Part shown: in pieces, positions 24,030-31,167 of the stretch
How the letters are laid out: each line of letters opens with the position of its first letter
Numbering within the stretch: position 1 is the first letter of the stretch
Assembly (NCBI GenBank): GCA_965206395.1
Contig: CBDBJK010000024.1
Coordinates: 1-40,996, forward strand
Length of the DNA: 40,996 bases
Reading direction: 5' to 3'
From: CBDBJK01 sp965206395
GTDB lineage: Bacteria; Chloroflexota; Dehalococcoidia; Lucifugimonadales; CATOSD01
Made by a program: the position numbers and the translations under genes
Notes under the pieces: generated by a model
What the model was told of the DNA's origin: nothing
Database searches by the model: none
Seen by the model: only the letters and a program-made list of their open reading frames with translations

Positions 24030-24107
24030 GAACTTCTCCTCTCACTAATTGAAGGCCTTACTGACCTCTGCGAAAATGTCTCAGAATGCTTGATAGTATT
24101 GTTACGT

Positions 24108-24179
24108 TGTCATTCTGAATGAAACGAAGAATCTTAGCACTATGTTTAGATTCCTCGTCGCAAGCTCCTCAGAATGACA
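24108..24179. repeat. Short interspersed palindromic (REP-like) repeat
   Basis: TGTCATTCTGAA at 24108-24119 and TCAGAATGACA ending at 24179 are inverted. Inside, GAAGAATCTTA and TTAGATTCCTC also pair imperfectly. This matches the widely seen TGTCATTCTGAG...CTCAGAATGACA class of bacterial intergenic repeats. It sits between the two SDR genes. Confidence 0.65.
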
Positions 24180-24203
24180 TATAGCAGGTCTTTTTAAAGA
24201 TTC

Positions 24204-25007
24204 CTAAATCTCCAGAGGTATCACAGGGGCGTATCCGGTTGGCGCGTAGCCGCCCGCTATTGCGCCGCCGTCAATGATGAACATCTCGCCGTTCATGTAG
24301 TCCGACGCCGAAGACGCTAGGAACACCGCGATTGGCCCCATCTCCACAGGATCGCCGACCCTGCCGATGGGAATGAAGTCGTTTACGGGCAGACCACGTC
24401 CTCCCTCGCCTGTGGACTGAGTAGGAAGAAAGCCGGGCACAATGCAGGTGCTGGTAATGCCGTACCTGCCCAGGCTGGTCGCCAGCGTGCGCGTGAGCTG
24501 AATTACAGCGCCCTTCGCGCAGGCGTACATGTAATTGTCCCGACCGCCGCGAAGCCCGAAACCGGACGAGACGTTTATTATTTTGCCCTGCCCCCTGTCA
24601 ACCATGTGCTTTGCGACAGCGCGAGAGCAGTACAGGGAGCCGCTTATATTGGTGTCCATCCCGATTCTCCAATCCTCATCGGTAATATCCCAGATGGGGA
24701 TAGACCCCTGTTCACGAACGATGCCCGCGTTGTTCAGGAGGACATCGACTTTGCCGAACTCCTCAATGCTCCGTTCGATGAGGCTGTTGACCTGAGTGGA
24801 GTCTGTAACGTCTGTGGCGACGGTGATTGCGCGCCTGCCCATCTTCCTCGCCTTTTCCGCTACCTCTTCGATAGGGCCTGTGCGACGCGACGCGATGACA
24901 AGGTCTGCCCCTGCCCTAGCCATCGCAAGCGTCATCTCCCTGCCCAGACCAGTGCCGCCTCCGGTAATGACAATCGACTTGCCGTCGAGGCTTAGATTCT
25001 CAAGCAT
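24204..25007 (-). CDS. Short-chain dehydrogenase/reductase (canonical)
   Basis: 267 residues. All classical SDR motifs are present: IVITGGGTGLGRE (residues 15-22), DVTD, LLNNAG (92-95), INVSSG with catalytic Ser at about 147-148, and YACAK with Tyr161 and Lys165. C-terminal GEMFIIDGGAIAGGY. Arg41-Arg42 after the second strand suggests NADP preference. The substrate is not deducible. Start ATG 25007 behind AGGGGG. Confidence 0.9.
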   Translation of the reverse strand: MLENLSLDGKSIVITGGGTGLGREMTLAMARAGADLVIASRRTGPIEEVAEKARKMGRRAITVATDVTDSTQVNSLIERSIEEFGKVDVLLNNAGIVREQGSIPIWDITDEDWRIGMDTNISGSLYCSRAVAKHMVDRGQGKIINVSSGFGLRGGRDNYMYACAKGAVIQLTRTLATSLGRYGITSTCIVPGFLPTQSTGEGGRGLPVNDFIPIGRVGDPVEMGPIAVFLASSASDYMNGEMFIIDGGAIAGGYAPTGYAPVIPLEI

Positions 25008-25070
25008 GTTTCCCCCTTATTTCCTTGCCTTAAAATTCTAAATTGCTACCCACAGCCAGATATCTTCATA

Positions 25071-25895
25071 CTATAACGAGTGATCGGCAACCCTCTGAAG
25101 GGTTACCTCTCCGGCCACAGCCGTGAAAGTTGAGCCGTCGGGCCGCTTGAGGATGAGGTTCCCCTGTTCGTCTATGGCTTCCGCCGTGCCCTCTACCACC
25201 TGGTCTAGCCAGCGTACCTGCACAGTGCGACCCAGCGTTTCCAGGATAGCGGCCCAATCCTGAGTCAACGAGCCTCCGGCTTTGACCGTGCGATAGAGGT
25301 CATCGAAGTTCTTCAGGACGAGACGCAGCACCACCGTCCGGTCTGCCTTGTGGCCTGTTTCGCTGAACACGCTTGTGGCAAGAGAGGCAATCTCAGGAAA
25401 TCGAGACGTGTCCATGTTCACGTTTACGCCAATGCCGACGATGGCGTACTTGACCTCTCTTGCTTCTATCGCCGTTTCGATCAATATGCCTGATATCTTG
25501 CGCTCGTCGATGCGAACATCGTTGGGCCACTTGACGGCTGTCTCAAGCCCTGTCACGCTTGCGACGGCCCTGGCGACCGCAAGCGTCGCCGCCATGTTCA
25601 TGGATGGCAACTGAGCAGGCGCAGGCCGCAGCAACACCGAGAACGAGAGATTCTGACCATACGGCGAAACCCATGCCCGGTTGAATCTGCCTCTGCCTGC
25701 CGTCTGCTCCTCGGCTATCACGACTGTGCCTTCCGGCGCGTCCTGTTCGGCTAGCTTGCGGGCCTCGTCCATGGTAGAGCCGAGCGAGTCGTGATGGAAT
25801 ATCTGACGCCCTATCACGCGGTCGGACAGGGCGTGCATTACCATTTTGACATTAAGGTCTGATTCAATCAAGGCGGGTTTCAAAATTCCTATCAA
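25071..25895 (-). CDS. birA: Biotin--[acetyl-CoA-carboxylase] ligase
   Basis: Up to 274 residues. It attaches biotin to the carrier domain of biotin-dependent carboxylases. HHDSLGSTMDEARKLAE, AEEQTAGRGRFNRAWVSP (biotinyl-5'-AMP loop), VKWPNDVRIDERKISGILIE and YAIVGIGVNVN are diagnostic. There is no N-terminal helix-turn-helix domain, so this is the monofunctional ligase and not the repressor form. The start is uncertain: TTG at 25895 gives the longest form, while ATG at 25844 or 25838 would fit the family just as well. Confidence 0.92.
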   Translation of the reverse strand: MIGILKPALIESDLNVKMVMHALSDRVIGRQIFHHDSLGSTMDEARKLAEQDAPEGTVVIAEEQTAGRGRFNRAWVSPYGQNLSFSVLLRPAPAQLPSMNMAATLAVARAVASVTGLETAVKWPNDVRIDERKISGILIETAIEAREVKYAIVGIGVNVNMDTSRFPEIASLATSVFSETGHKADRTVVLRLVLKNFDDLYRTVKAGGSLTQDWAAILETLGRTVQVRWLDQVVEGTAEAIDEQGNLILKRPDGSTFTAVAGEVTLQRVADHSL

Positions 25896-26034
25896 AACAG
25901 ATTTTCGACCGGATGATACTTGCGAGAAACCGGAGTGTCAAGGCGCGGAGAAATCAATAGGCGTTCATAGCATCGCCGGAATGGTTTGGGAACAGAAAGC
26001 AATACGAAGGAGCGGCGTGCTACGCATGTTCTTA

Positions 26035-26064
26035 TTGTGAAACTCCTGATAGTTTCGATATAAT
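26035..26064 (+). promoter_or_regulatory. Promoter of the antitoxin-oxidase operon
   Basis: TTGTGA at 26035-26040, an 18-base spacer and a perfect TATAAT at 26059-26064. It lies 35 bases before the antitoxin start codon. Confidence 0.6.
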
Positions 26065-26097
26065 GACCCCCTAGTCGCAAAAACACAAAGGGGTCAT
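26063..26097 (+). promoter_or_regulatory. Inverted repeat around the transcription start, possible autoregulatory operator
   Basis: ATGACCCC at 26063-26070 and GGGGTCAT at 26090-26097. The first arm overlaps the -10 box and the second contains the ribosome binding site of the Phd gene. It could be the operator bound by the antitoxin, since Phd/YefM proteins repress their own promoters, or an RNA hairpin limiting translation. Confidence 0.45.
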
Positions 26098-26098
26098 A

Positions 26099-26374
26099 AT
26101 GACTAAAAAGGTAAGTGCGGCGCAAGCTAAGGCACAGTTTTCGGCTCTTGTGGCTGATGTAGCACGAGGAGGCGAGTATGTCATCATTGAGAGAAGGGGC
26201 AAGCCTTTAGCTGCCCTGGTGAGCATTGAAGAATTGAAACGCCTGGAAAAGTATCAGGCAACGTCTGCGAAGCCCCAGGGGGCACTGGCGCTGACAGGCG
26301 CTTGGCGGGAGGTGGAAGACGCGGAGGTGGATTCCTTGATTGCGCACATCTATGCTGAACGGGAGAACCAATGA
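26099..26374 (+). CDS. Phd/YefM-type antitoxin, no toxin gene adjacent
   Basis: 91 residues. MTKKVSAAQAKAQFSALVADVARGGEYVIIERRGKPLAALVS is the standard N-terminal DNA-binding fold of Phd antitoxins. The C-terminal part (VEDAEVDSLIAHIYAEREN) would be the toxin-binding tail. The expected downstream toxin (PIN, Doc or RelE type) is missing. Instead its stop codon overlaps the start of the lhgO gene (ATGA at 26371-26374). Confidence 0.85.
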   Translation: MTKKVSAAQAKAQFSALVADVARGGEYVIIERRGKPLAALVSIEELKRLEKYQATSAKPQGALALTGAWREVEDAEVDSLIAHIYAERENQ

Positions 26375-27588
26375 ACTATCAGAACTACGACATTGCGATT
26401 ATCGGGGGCGGCATTATCGGCCTCGCCACTGCCATGCGGCTGACGCAGGAGTTCCCGCGATACAAGATAGTTGTCATCGAAAAGGAGGCCGAGGTCGCAC
26501 AGCATCAGACGGGCCACAACAGCGGAGTCATTCATGCTGGAATCTACTACGCGCCGGGGTCTCAGAAGGCTAACTTTTGTTCCACAGGCGGCACGCTGCT
26601 GCGCGAGTTCTGCGACGAGCACGGTATCGAGTACGAGATGTGCGGCAAGCTAATCGTCGCCATCAACGACGATGAAGTCCCGCGCCTGGAAGATTTGTTC
26701 AGCCGGGGAACGGCTAACGGCGCGCAAGGGCTTGAGATGGTGGGCAAAGAGCGGCTGCGAGAAATAGAGCCTCACGCCGCCGGTGTAAAGGCCATATTCT
26801 CTCCCAATACGGGCATCATCGATTACACGAAGGTGTCGCAGGCGTACTCTATCGAAATGAGGGAGGGCGGCGCAGACCTCTTGATCAGAACAAAGGTGCA
26901 CGAGATAGCCCGTCGAAGCGGGATGCTTTATCTGATGACATCCAGGGGCGAGATACCCGCCAGATACGTGATTAACTGCGCTGGACTGCACGCCGATAGC
27001 GTTGCCCGCATGATGGGCGTGGACATAGGTGTGCGCATAATTCCATTCAGGGGCGAATACTTCTCTTTGCGTCCTGAACGCGCCAATCTGGTCAAAGGTC
27101 TTATTTATCCTGTGCCCGACCCCAGCCTGCCTTTTCTTGGGGTCCACTTTACCAAGAGGATAAGCGGTAGTGTGGAGGCTGGCCCCAACGCTGTTCTCGC
27201 TCTTGCGCGCGAAGGGTACAAGAAGACGGGCTTCAGCCTCACGGACATGCTGGGGCATTTGACGTATCCAGGATTCTGGCGGATGTCTAAAACCTACTGG
27301 AAGACAGGCTTTCAGGAGCAGTACCGGTCGATGGTCAAAACGACCTTCGTTCGCTCTTTGCAGACGCTCGTGCCTGAGATTCAAATGGAAGACCTGAACG
27401 AGCCTGGGGCCGGAGTGCGCGCTCAGGCGGTGGACAGGCAGGGTAAACTGCTACAGGACTTCAGCATCGCGGAGACTGAAAACGCGATCCACGTCCTGAA
27501 CGCGCCGTCTCCTGGGGCCACCTCGTCGCTCTCCATCAGTCGCTACATCGTGGACATGGCCCAGAAGTCCTTTGAGCTTGCGGCGTAA
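26371..27588 (+). CDS. lhgO: L-2-hydroxyglutarate oxidase/dehydrogenase (FAD-dependent)
   Basis: 405 residues. It oxidises L-2-hydroxyglutarate to 2-oxoglutarate, usually passing electrons to the quinone pool. DIAIIGGGIIGLATAMRL is the FAD-binding loop. HQTGHNSGVIHAGIYYAPGSQKANFC is a hallmark of LhgO, followed by NCAGLHADSVA, PFRGEYFSLRP, YPVPDPSLPFLGVHFTKR and LNAPSPGATSSLSI at the C-terminus. Translationally coupled to the Phd antitoxin gene by a 4-base overlap. G-rich sequence directly follows the stop. Confidence 0.92.
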   Translation: MNYQNYDIAIIGGGIIGLATAMRLTQEFPRYKIVVIEKEAEVAQHQTGHNSGVIHAGIYYAPGSQKANFCSTGGTLLREFCDEHGIEYEMCGKLIVAINDDEVPRLEDLFSRGTANGAQGLEMVGKERLREIEPHAAGVKAIFSPNTGIIDYTKVSQAYSIEMREGGADLLIRTKVHEIARRSGMLYLMTSRGEIPARYVINCAGLHADSVARMMGVDIGVRIIPFRGEYFSLRPERANLVKGLIYPVPDPSLPFLGVHFTKRISGSVEAGPNAVLALAREGYKKTGFSLTDMLGHLTYPGFWRMSKTYWKTGFQEQYRSMVKTTFVRSLQTLVPEIQMEDLNEPGAGVRAQAVDRQGKLLQDFSIAETENAIHVLNAPSPGATSSLSISRYIVDMAQKSFELAA

Positions 27589-27595
27589 TAGTACC

Positions 27596-27629
27596 GGGGG
27601 TTAGGGGTTAGGGTACGGGGTTTAGGGGG
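27596..27629 (+). repeat. G-run cluster, possible G-quadruplex
   Basis: Five runs of three or more G (27596-27600, 27604-27607, 27611-27613, 27617-27620, 27625-27629), separated by 3-4 bases with TTA-type spacers. It sits between the convergent lhgO and HtrA-like genes and overlaps the last codons of the latter. Confidence 0.6.
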
Positions 27630-28827
27630 CGTCGGTGGGCCTTTCGTTCAACATAACCAGGGCGACTTTGAACTCATCGTTGCTGATATACTCCACCTGC
27701 ATTTCGTCGTCCACCTGATATGTCCAGAGAAGTGTCAGGAAGCGGGCCATATCAGGCGTGGGGATGCCGTCTATCTTTATGATAACGTCGCCGACCCTGA
27801 TACCAGCCTTGAAAGCGGGGCCGTCCCTGGACATACGGGTGACTATTATCCCTTCGTCCACGGGAAGATTTAGCCTGTTCGCCCTCGCGGGAGTGACGTC
27901 TGCGCCTGTCAGCCCGATCAGAGGCCGCACCACCCGCCCATGCTCTATCAGGCTGTCTATAATTGGTATCGCAACCGATGAGCTTACGGCGAAGCCAATA
28001 CCTTGCGCCTGTCGAAAGATGGCTGTGCTTATGCCTATGACCTCTCCGTTCAGATTGACGACGGGGCCGCCGCTGTTGCCATCGTTGATAGCCGCGTCGG
28101 TCTGAATCATGTCGTATAGAACGCCCCGGTCTGTCGTGATAGTGCGCCCTCGCGCGCTAACTATGCCGAGTGTGACAGTTGGGCCACCTTTCAAAGCTAG
28201 CGCGTTACCAAGAGCTACAACCCAGTCTCCCACCTTCAAAGAGTCCGAGTTGACCAGATTAGCGGCAGGCAGGTCTTCTTCGGCTTCTATCTTGATAATG
28301 GCCAGGTCGGTTATCACATCTCGCCCCACCACTTCGGCGGTATAAGTCTTGCCATTAGGCAGGTTGACCTCTATCTCACTGGCGTTCTGAATGACGTGAA
28401 AATTGGTCACGATGTAGCCATCGGGCCGGATTATTATCCCTGAGCCAGCGCCTTCGTCGTTGAAGTCGAAGAACAAGCCTCTGGTGACAGATTCCACTGA
28501 TATGGATGCGACGGCAGGATTGACTTTGTCCACCAGGTCGGCGATAGATGGCAGGGTCGCCAAGGCGGCAATAGGAGGCAGTGTTGCGATAGTAGATGCG
28601 GGGGCTTGGGAATTGGCAAGCGCCGGTGAGACGCTGCTGCCAGGTTCTTGCGAGCTTGACTCAGCAGATGGAGCTTCTGTTGGATCAGGCTCAGGCGTCG
28701 GCACGGGGACTGGCTGAGAGGAGCAAGCCAGAGAAACGATGATCAAAAAGAGGGGTAACCCAATTATGGCGAGGCGGCTTTTGCCACTACCCAACCCCTG
28801 TAGATGCCACAACCCGAAGCCTAACAC
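27622..28827 (-). CDS. HtrA/DegP-like serine protease, lipoprotein
   Basis: 401 residues. The N-terminal signal ends in a lipobox-like SLAC (Cys about 35), so it is an envelope lipoprotein. Next comes a Pro/Thr/Ser-rich linker (37-95), a trypsin-fold domain with TNFHVI (His144), ITDLAII (Asp174) and INDGNSGGPVV (Ser252), and one C-terminal PDZ domain (LIGLTGADV ... GIRVGDVIIKIDG). Role: quality control of exported proteins. The GTG start at 28827 overlaps the BrkB-like gene by 41 bases; a TTG at 28794, behind AGGGG, would reduce this to 8 bases. Confidence 0.93.
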   Translation of the reverse strand: MLGFGLWHLQGLGSGKSRLAIIGLPLFLIIVSLACSSQPVPVPTPEPDPTEAPSAESSSQEPGSSVSPALANSQAPASTIATLPPIAALATLPSIADLVDKVNPAVASISVESVTRGLFFDFNDEGAGSGIIIRPDGYIVTNFHVIQNASEIEVNLPNGKTYTAEVVGRDVITDLAIIKIEAEEDLPAANLVNSDSLKVGDWVVALGNALALKGGPTVTLGIVSARGRTITTDRGVLYDMIQTDAAINDGNSGGPVVNLNGEVIGISTAIFRQAQGIGFAVSSSVAIPIIDSLIEHGRVVRPLIGLTGADVTPARANRLNLPVDEGIIVTRMSRDGPAFKAGIRVGDVIIKIDGIPTPDMARFLTLLWTYQVDDEMQVEYISNDEFKVALVMLNERPTDAP

Positions 28828-29698
28828 GCGATATCCCCGCCCACACTAATTTGAAGCCTTGCAAGTCCTTCGTTCTGCGGACGCTCACTGCATAACGAGA
28901 GGTAACGAGAGCGCCGAATAGTAATATGGTAGCTGATACATACACCCAGGTCAACAAAGCCATCACTGCGCCGACAGAGCCGTAGACGACGTTGTAGACG
29001 GGGAATCGCGTCACGGACCATACGAATCCCCAGTTGGCTATGTCGAAGGCAATAGACGCAGCCAGCGCCCCCATCCAGACGTCGCTAAAGCGCACCCTGG
29101 CATTGGGGAGATAGCGGTACAGCACAATGAAAGTCGCAAAGGAAATGATAGGGGTCAAGAGCCTGCCTCCCAGACTCAGGAACCTCCGAGCGAACTCAGC
29201 CTCGGGCGCGACGTATTCCATAATCTCGCTGAGAAACGCAAAGAGAGGTGTGACGAACAGAAGGAACATCACGAGGACCCCCGCACCCAGTACCAGCGCC
29301 AGGTCCATGAGACGCTCTTTTATGAAGGGGCGTGTTCTCCTGATTCCCCACGCCGCGTTGATTCCCTTTCTGATGGCCCCAAAGGCGGCGGTAGACGCCC
29401 ATAGCAGGCCAAAAATGCCGGCTATCCCCGTAATGGCCCTTGCTCTCGCTACACCTTGCAGCGTGTCGCCGATGTACTCGGTTGATACGGGGAGGACACT
29501 GGCGATGTCGCCGGCCAGCTTGGTTTCCTCAGCGTTAGGCCCCAGCACATAGCCCAGGACAGATATTATCGCCAGTGTCAGAGGAAAGAGCGAAAACAGT
29601 GTATAGAAAGATATAGCCCCTGCTACGTAAGGGCAGTTCTTGCCCAGAAATTCGTTTATGGTGTCCGTGCAGAACAGCACGAACCTTACGAAGTACAA
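28787..29698 (-). CDS. YihY/BrkB family inner-membrane protein
   Basis: 303 residues with about six transmembrane segments. AGAISFYTLFSLFPLTLAIISVLGYVLG, GLLWASTAAFGAIRKGINAAWGI and VYGSVGAVMALLTWVYVSATILLFGA are the conserved stretches of the YihY/virulence-factor BrkB family. Function uncertain; once misassigned as RNase BN. Upstream of and overlapping the HtrA-like gene on the same strand, so probably one transcript. Confidence 0.92.
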   Translation of the reverse strand: MYFVRFVLFCTDTINEFLGKNCPYVAGAISFYTLFSLFPLTLAIISVLGYVLGPNAEETKLAGDIASVLPVSTEYIGDTLQGVARARAITGIAGIFGLLWASTAAFGAIRKGINAAWGIRRTRPFIKERLMDLALVLGAGVLVMFLLFVTPLFAFLSEIMEYVAPEAEFARRFLSLGGRLLTPIISFATFIVLYRYLPNARVRFSDVWMGALAASIAFDIANWGFVWSVTRFPVYNVVYGSVGAVMALLTWVYVSATILLFGALVTSRYAVSVRRTKDLQGFKLVWAGISRVRLRVVASTGVG

Positions 29699-29884
29699 CG
29701 TCAGGCTCCAGTATGCGTTGCGCGAAAATATGGGCTACCTATCCTCGTTCAAGGTATTTTCATCCATCCAATAAGAGTATGTAACCCTTATGTAGCATTG
29801 CTCCAACAAAATGATGCAAGATGCTGCTGAAAATTTGCCCCCAACGTCAAGGGCTAATCAGGCCCAGCGATTGTGGAAGGCGCT

Positions 29885-30748
29885 CTAGGTTTCAAAGAAC
29901 TCGCGGATGATCTGCACCGCCTCTTCCATGTTCTCGCTGTGGAGTCCATGCCCGGCAGCCGACAACTCTTTGAATGTGCCTTTGCCGTTGGGAATAGTGG
30001 CCTCCATCTTTTGCGCCTGCTCTTTGTCAAGAACCGTGCTGGTTTCCCCGCGCAAGATCAGTGTCTTGCAGGAAATCCTGTCGACGCAGTCCCATAGAAA
30101 CGGGCCTTCCTTGAGCGCGGTGCGGCCAAGCAGCCATGAGATTTCCGGGTCTGTCTTGGATACCAAAATGCCATCCCAATTGGTGCGGTGCGTGTTCTGG
30201 ATGGTGCGCCAGATTTGCTCGTCCGGCCAGCTGGGGTTTTGCTCGCGGTACCAGTCATAGGCCATCTTAGAACTGAAGAACCCCTTCGGCTTTGGCTTGG
30301 CCCCACTCTGAAGACGTTGTGCCGCAGTATCTCGTCCGCTGGGAGACGGGTCGGGAAGCGGGCCGTAGTCGCCCAGAACGAGGTGGTCTACCAGATGGCC
30401 GTAGTACGCGCCCAACGGCATACCAATGCGGGAGCCTTGCGAGTGGCCGTAGTAGTCGAATGGAAACAGGCCGAGTGCCTGGGCAAATAGTCCTATGTCG
30501 GATGCGAACGCCTGCGTAGAATATCCACCACTACTCCAATCGCTGTCGCCGCAGCCGCGAGCGTCTATGGAGATGACGTGCCACTTGTCGGTCATGTGTG
30601 AAGCGAAGTCATCGAACATGTGGGCGTGCCCGCCGATGCCGTGCATCAGAATCAGGGGTTTCTTGGTGGTGTCTCCGCCCCAGTCCAGATAGTGGAGATT
30701 CAGATCGTTTACCCGTACCCATTTGTCTTCGGGATATACGTTAGTCAT
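29885..30748 (-). CDS. Alpha/beta hydrolase
   Basis: 287 residues from ATG 30748, chosen because GAGG lies 9 bases upstream; an in-frame start at 30769 would add seven residues. LILMHGIGGHAHMFDDF is the oxyanion-hole segment, DYYGHSQGSRIGM contains the nucleophile Ser in GHSQG, and SAAGHGLHSENMEE contains the catalytic His. The acid is probably in the strand before, near RGETSTVLDKE. The cap region (about 150-200) is rich in aromatic residues. Cytoplasmic; substrate unknown. Confidence 0.88.
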   Translation of the reverse strand: MTNVYPEDKWVRVNDLNLHYLDWGGDTTKKPLILMHGIGGHAHMFDDFASHMTDKWHVISIDARGCGDSDWSSGGYSTQAFASDIGLFAQALGLFPFDYYGHSQGSRIGMPLGAYYGHLVDHLVLGDYGPLPDPSPSGRDTAAQRLQSGAKPKPKGFFSSKMAYDWYREQNPSWPDEQIWRTIQNTHRTNWDGILVSKTDPEISWLLGRTALKEGPFLWDCVDRISCKTLILRGETSTVLDKEQAQKMEATIPNGKGTFKELSAAGHGLHSENMEEAVQIIREFFET

Positions 30749-30986
30749 GGGAAGTCCACCTCTCATCATGTGTGAATTAGCCGCCGCTGCTGTGATTCTG
30801 CTCCGCAGCGTTTGACCGATTGTAATTGTATATCATGACGCTGAGATGGTACACCCAGTCCTGCAGTCTACGCTACGAAAAGCTTGATACATCTGAAGAT
30901 AAACTCGCTATGGGTTCTATAGATAATGGCCATCAAGCTTGCGGAGGTACGTCAATTCGACCAATTCTGACTAATCAGGAGACCTT

Positions 30987-31103
30987 ATGACAACAAAGCT
31001 GAGGAAATCAATTTCAGGTTACTGCCTTAAAATGCAGCGATTCTTGGTATTGCAATTCATGATAGTTCCCCTTATCATTGCGCCAACACTTTGGGGAGGT
31101 TGA
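30987..31103 (+). CDS. Small ORF (38 aa) with one hydrophobic segment, upstream of the ABC transporter
   Basis: ATG 30987 is preceded by AGGAG at 30977-30981 (5-base spacing), and the frame stops at 31101-31103. The product has a basic N-terminus (TTKLRKS) and a hydrophobic stretch (RFLVLQFMIVPLIIAPTLWGG) that could span the membrane. It ends 64 bases before the substrate-binding protein gene. It may be a genuine small membrane protein or a translated leader. Unrecognised; judged mainly from the ribosome binding site and composition. Confidence 0.5.
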   Translation: MTTKLRKSISGYCLKMQRFLVLQFMIVPLIIAPTLWGG

Positions 31104-31167
31104 CGGCTTAATTGACCGTTAAAAAGGCAAGCGTTCAGGAAGACTCCAGAGAAGAGAGGCTTCAAAT

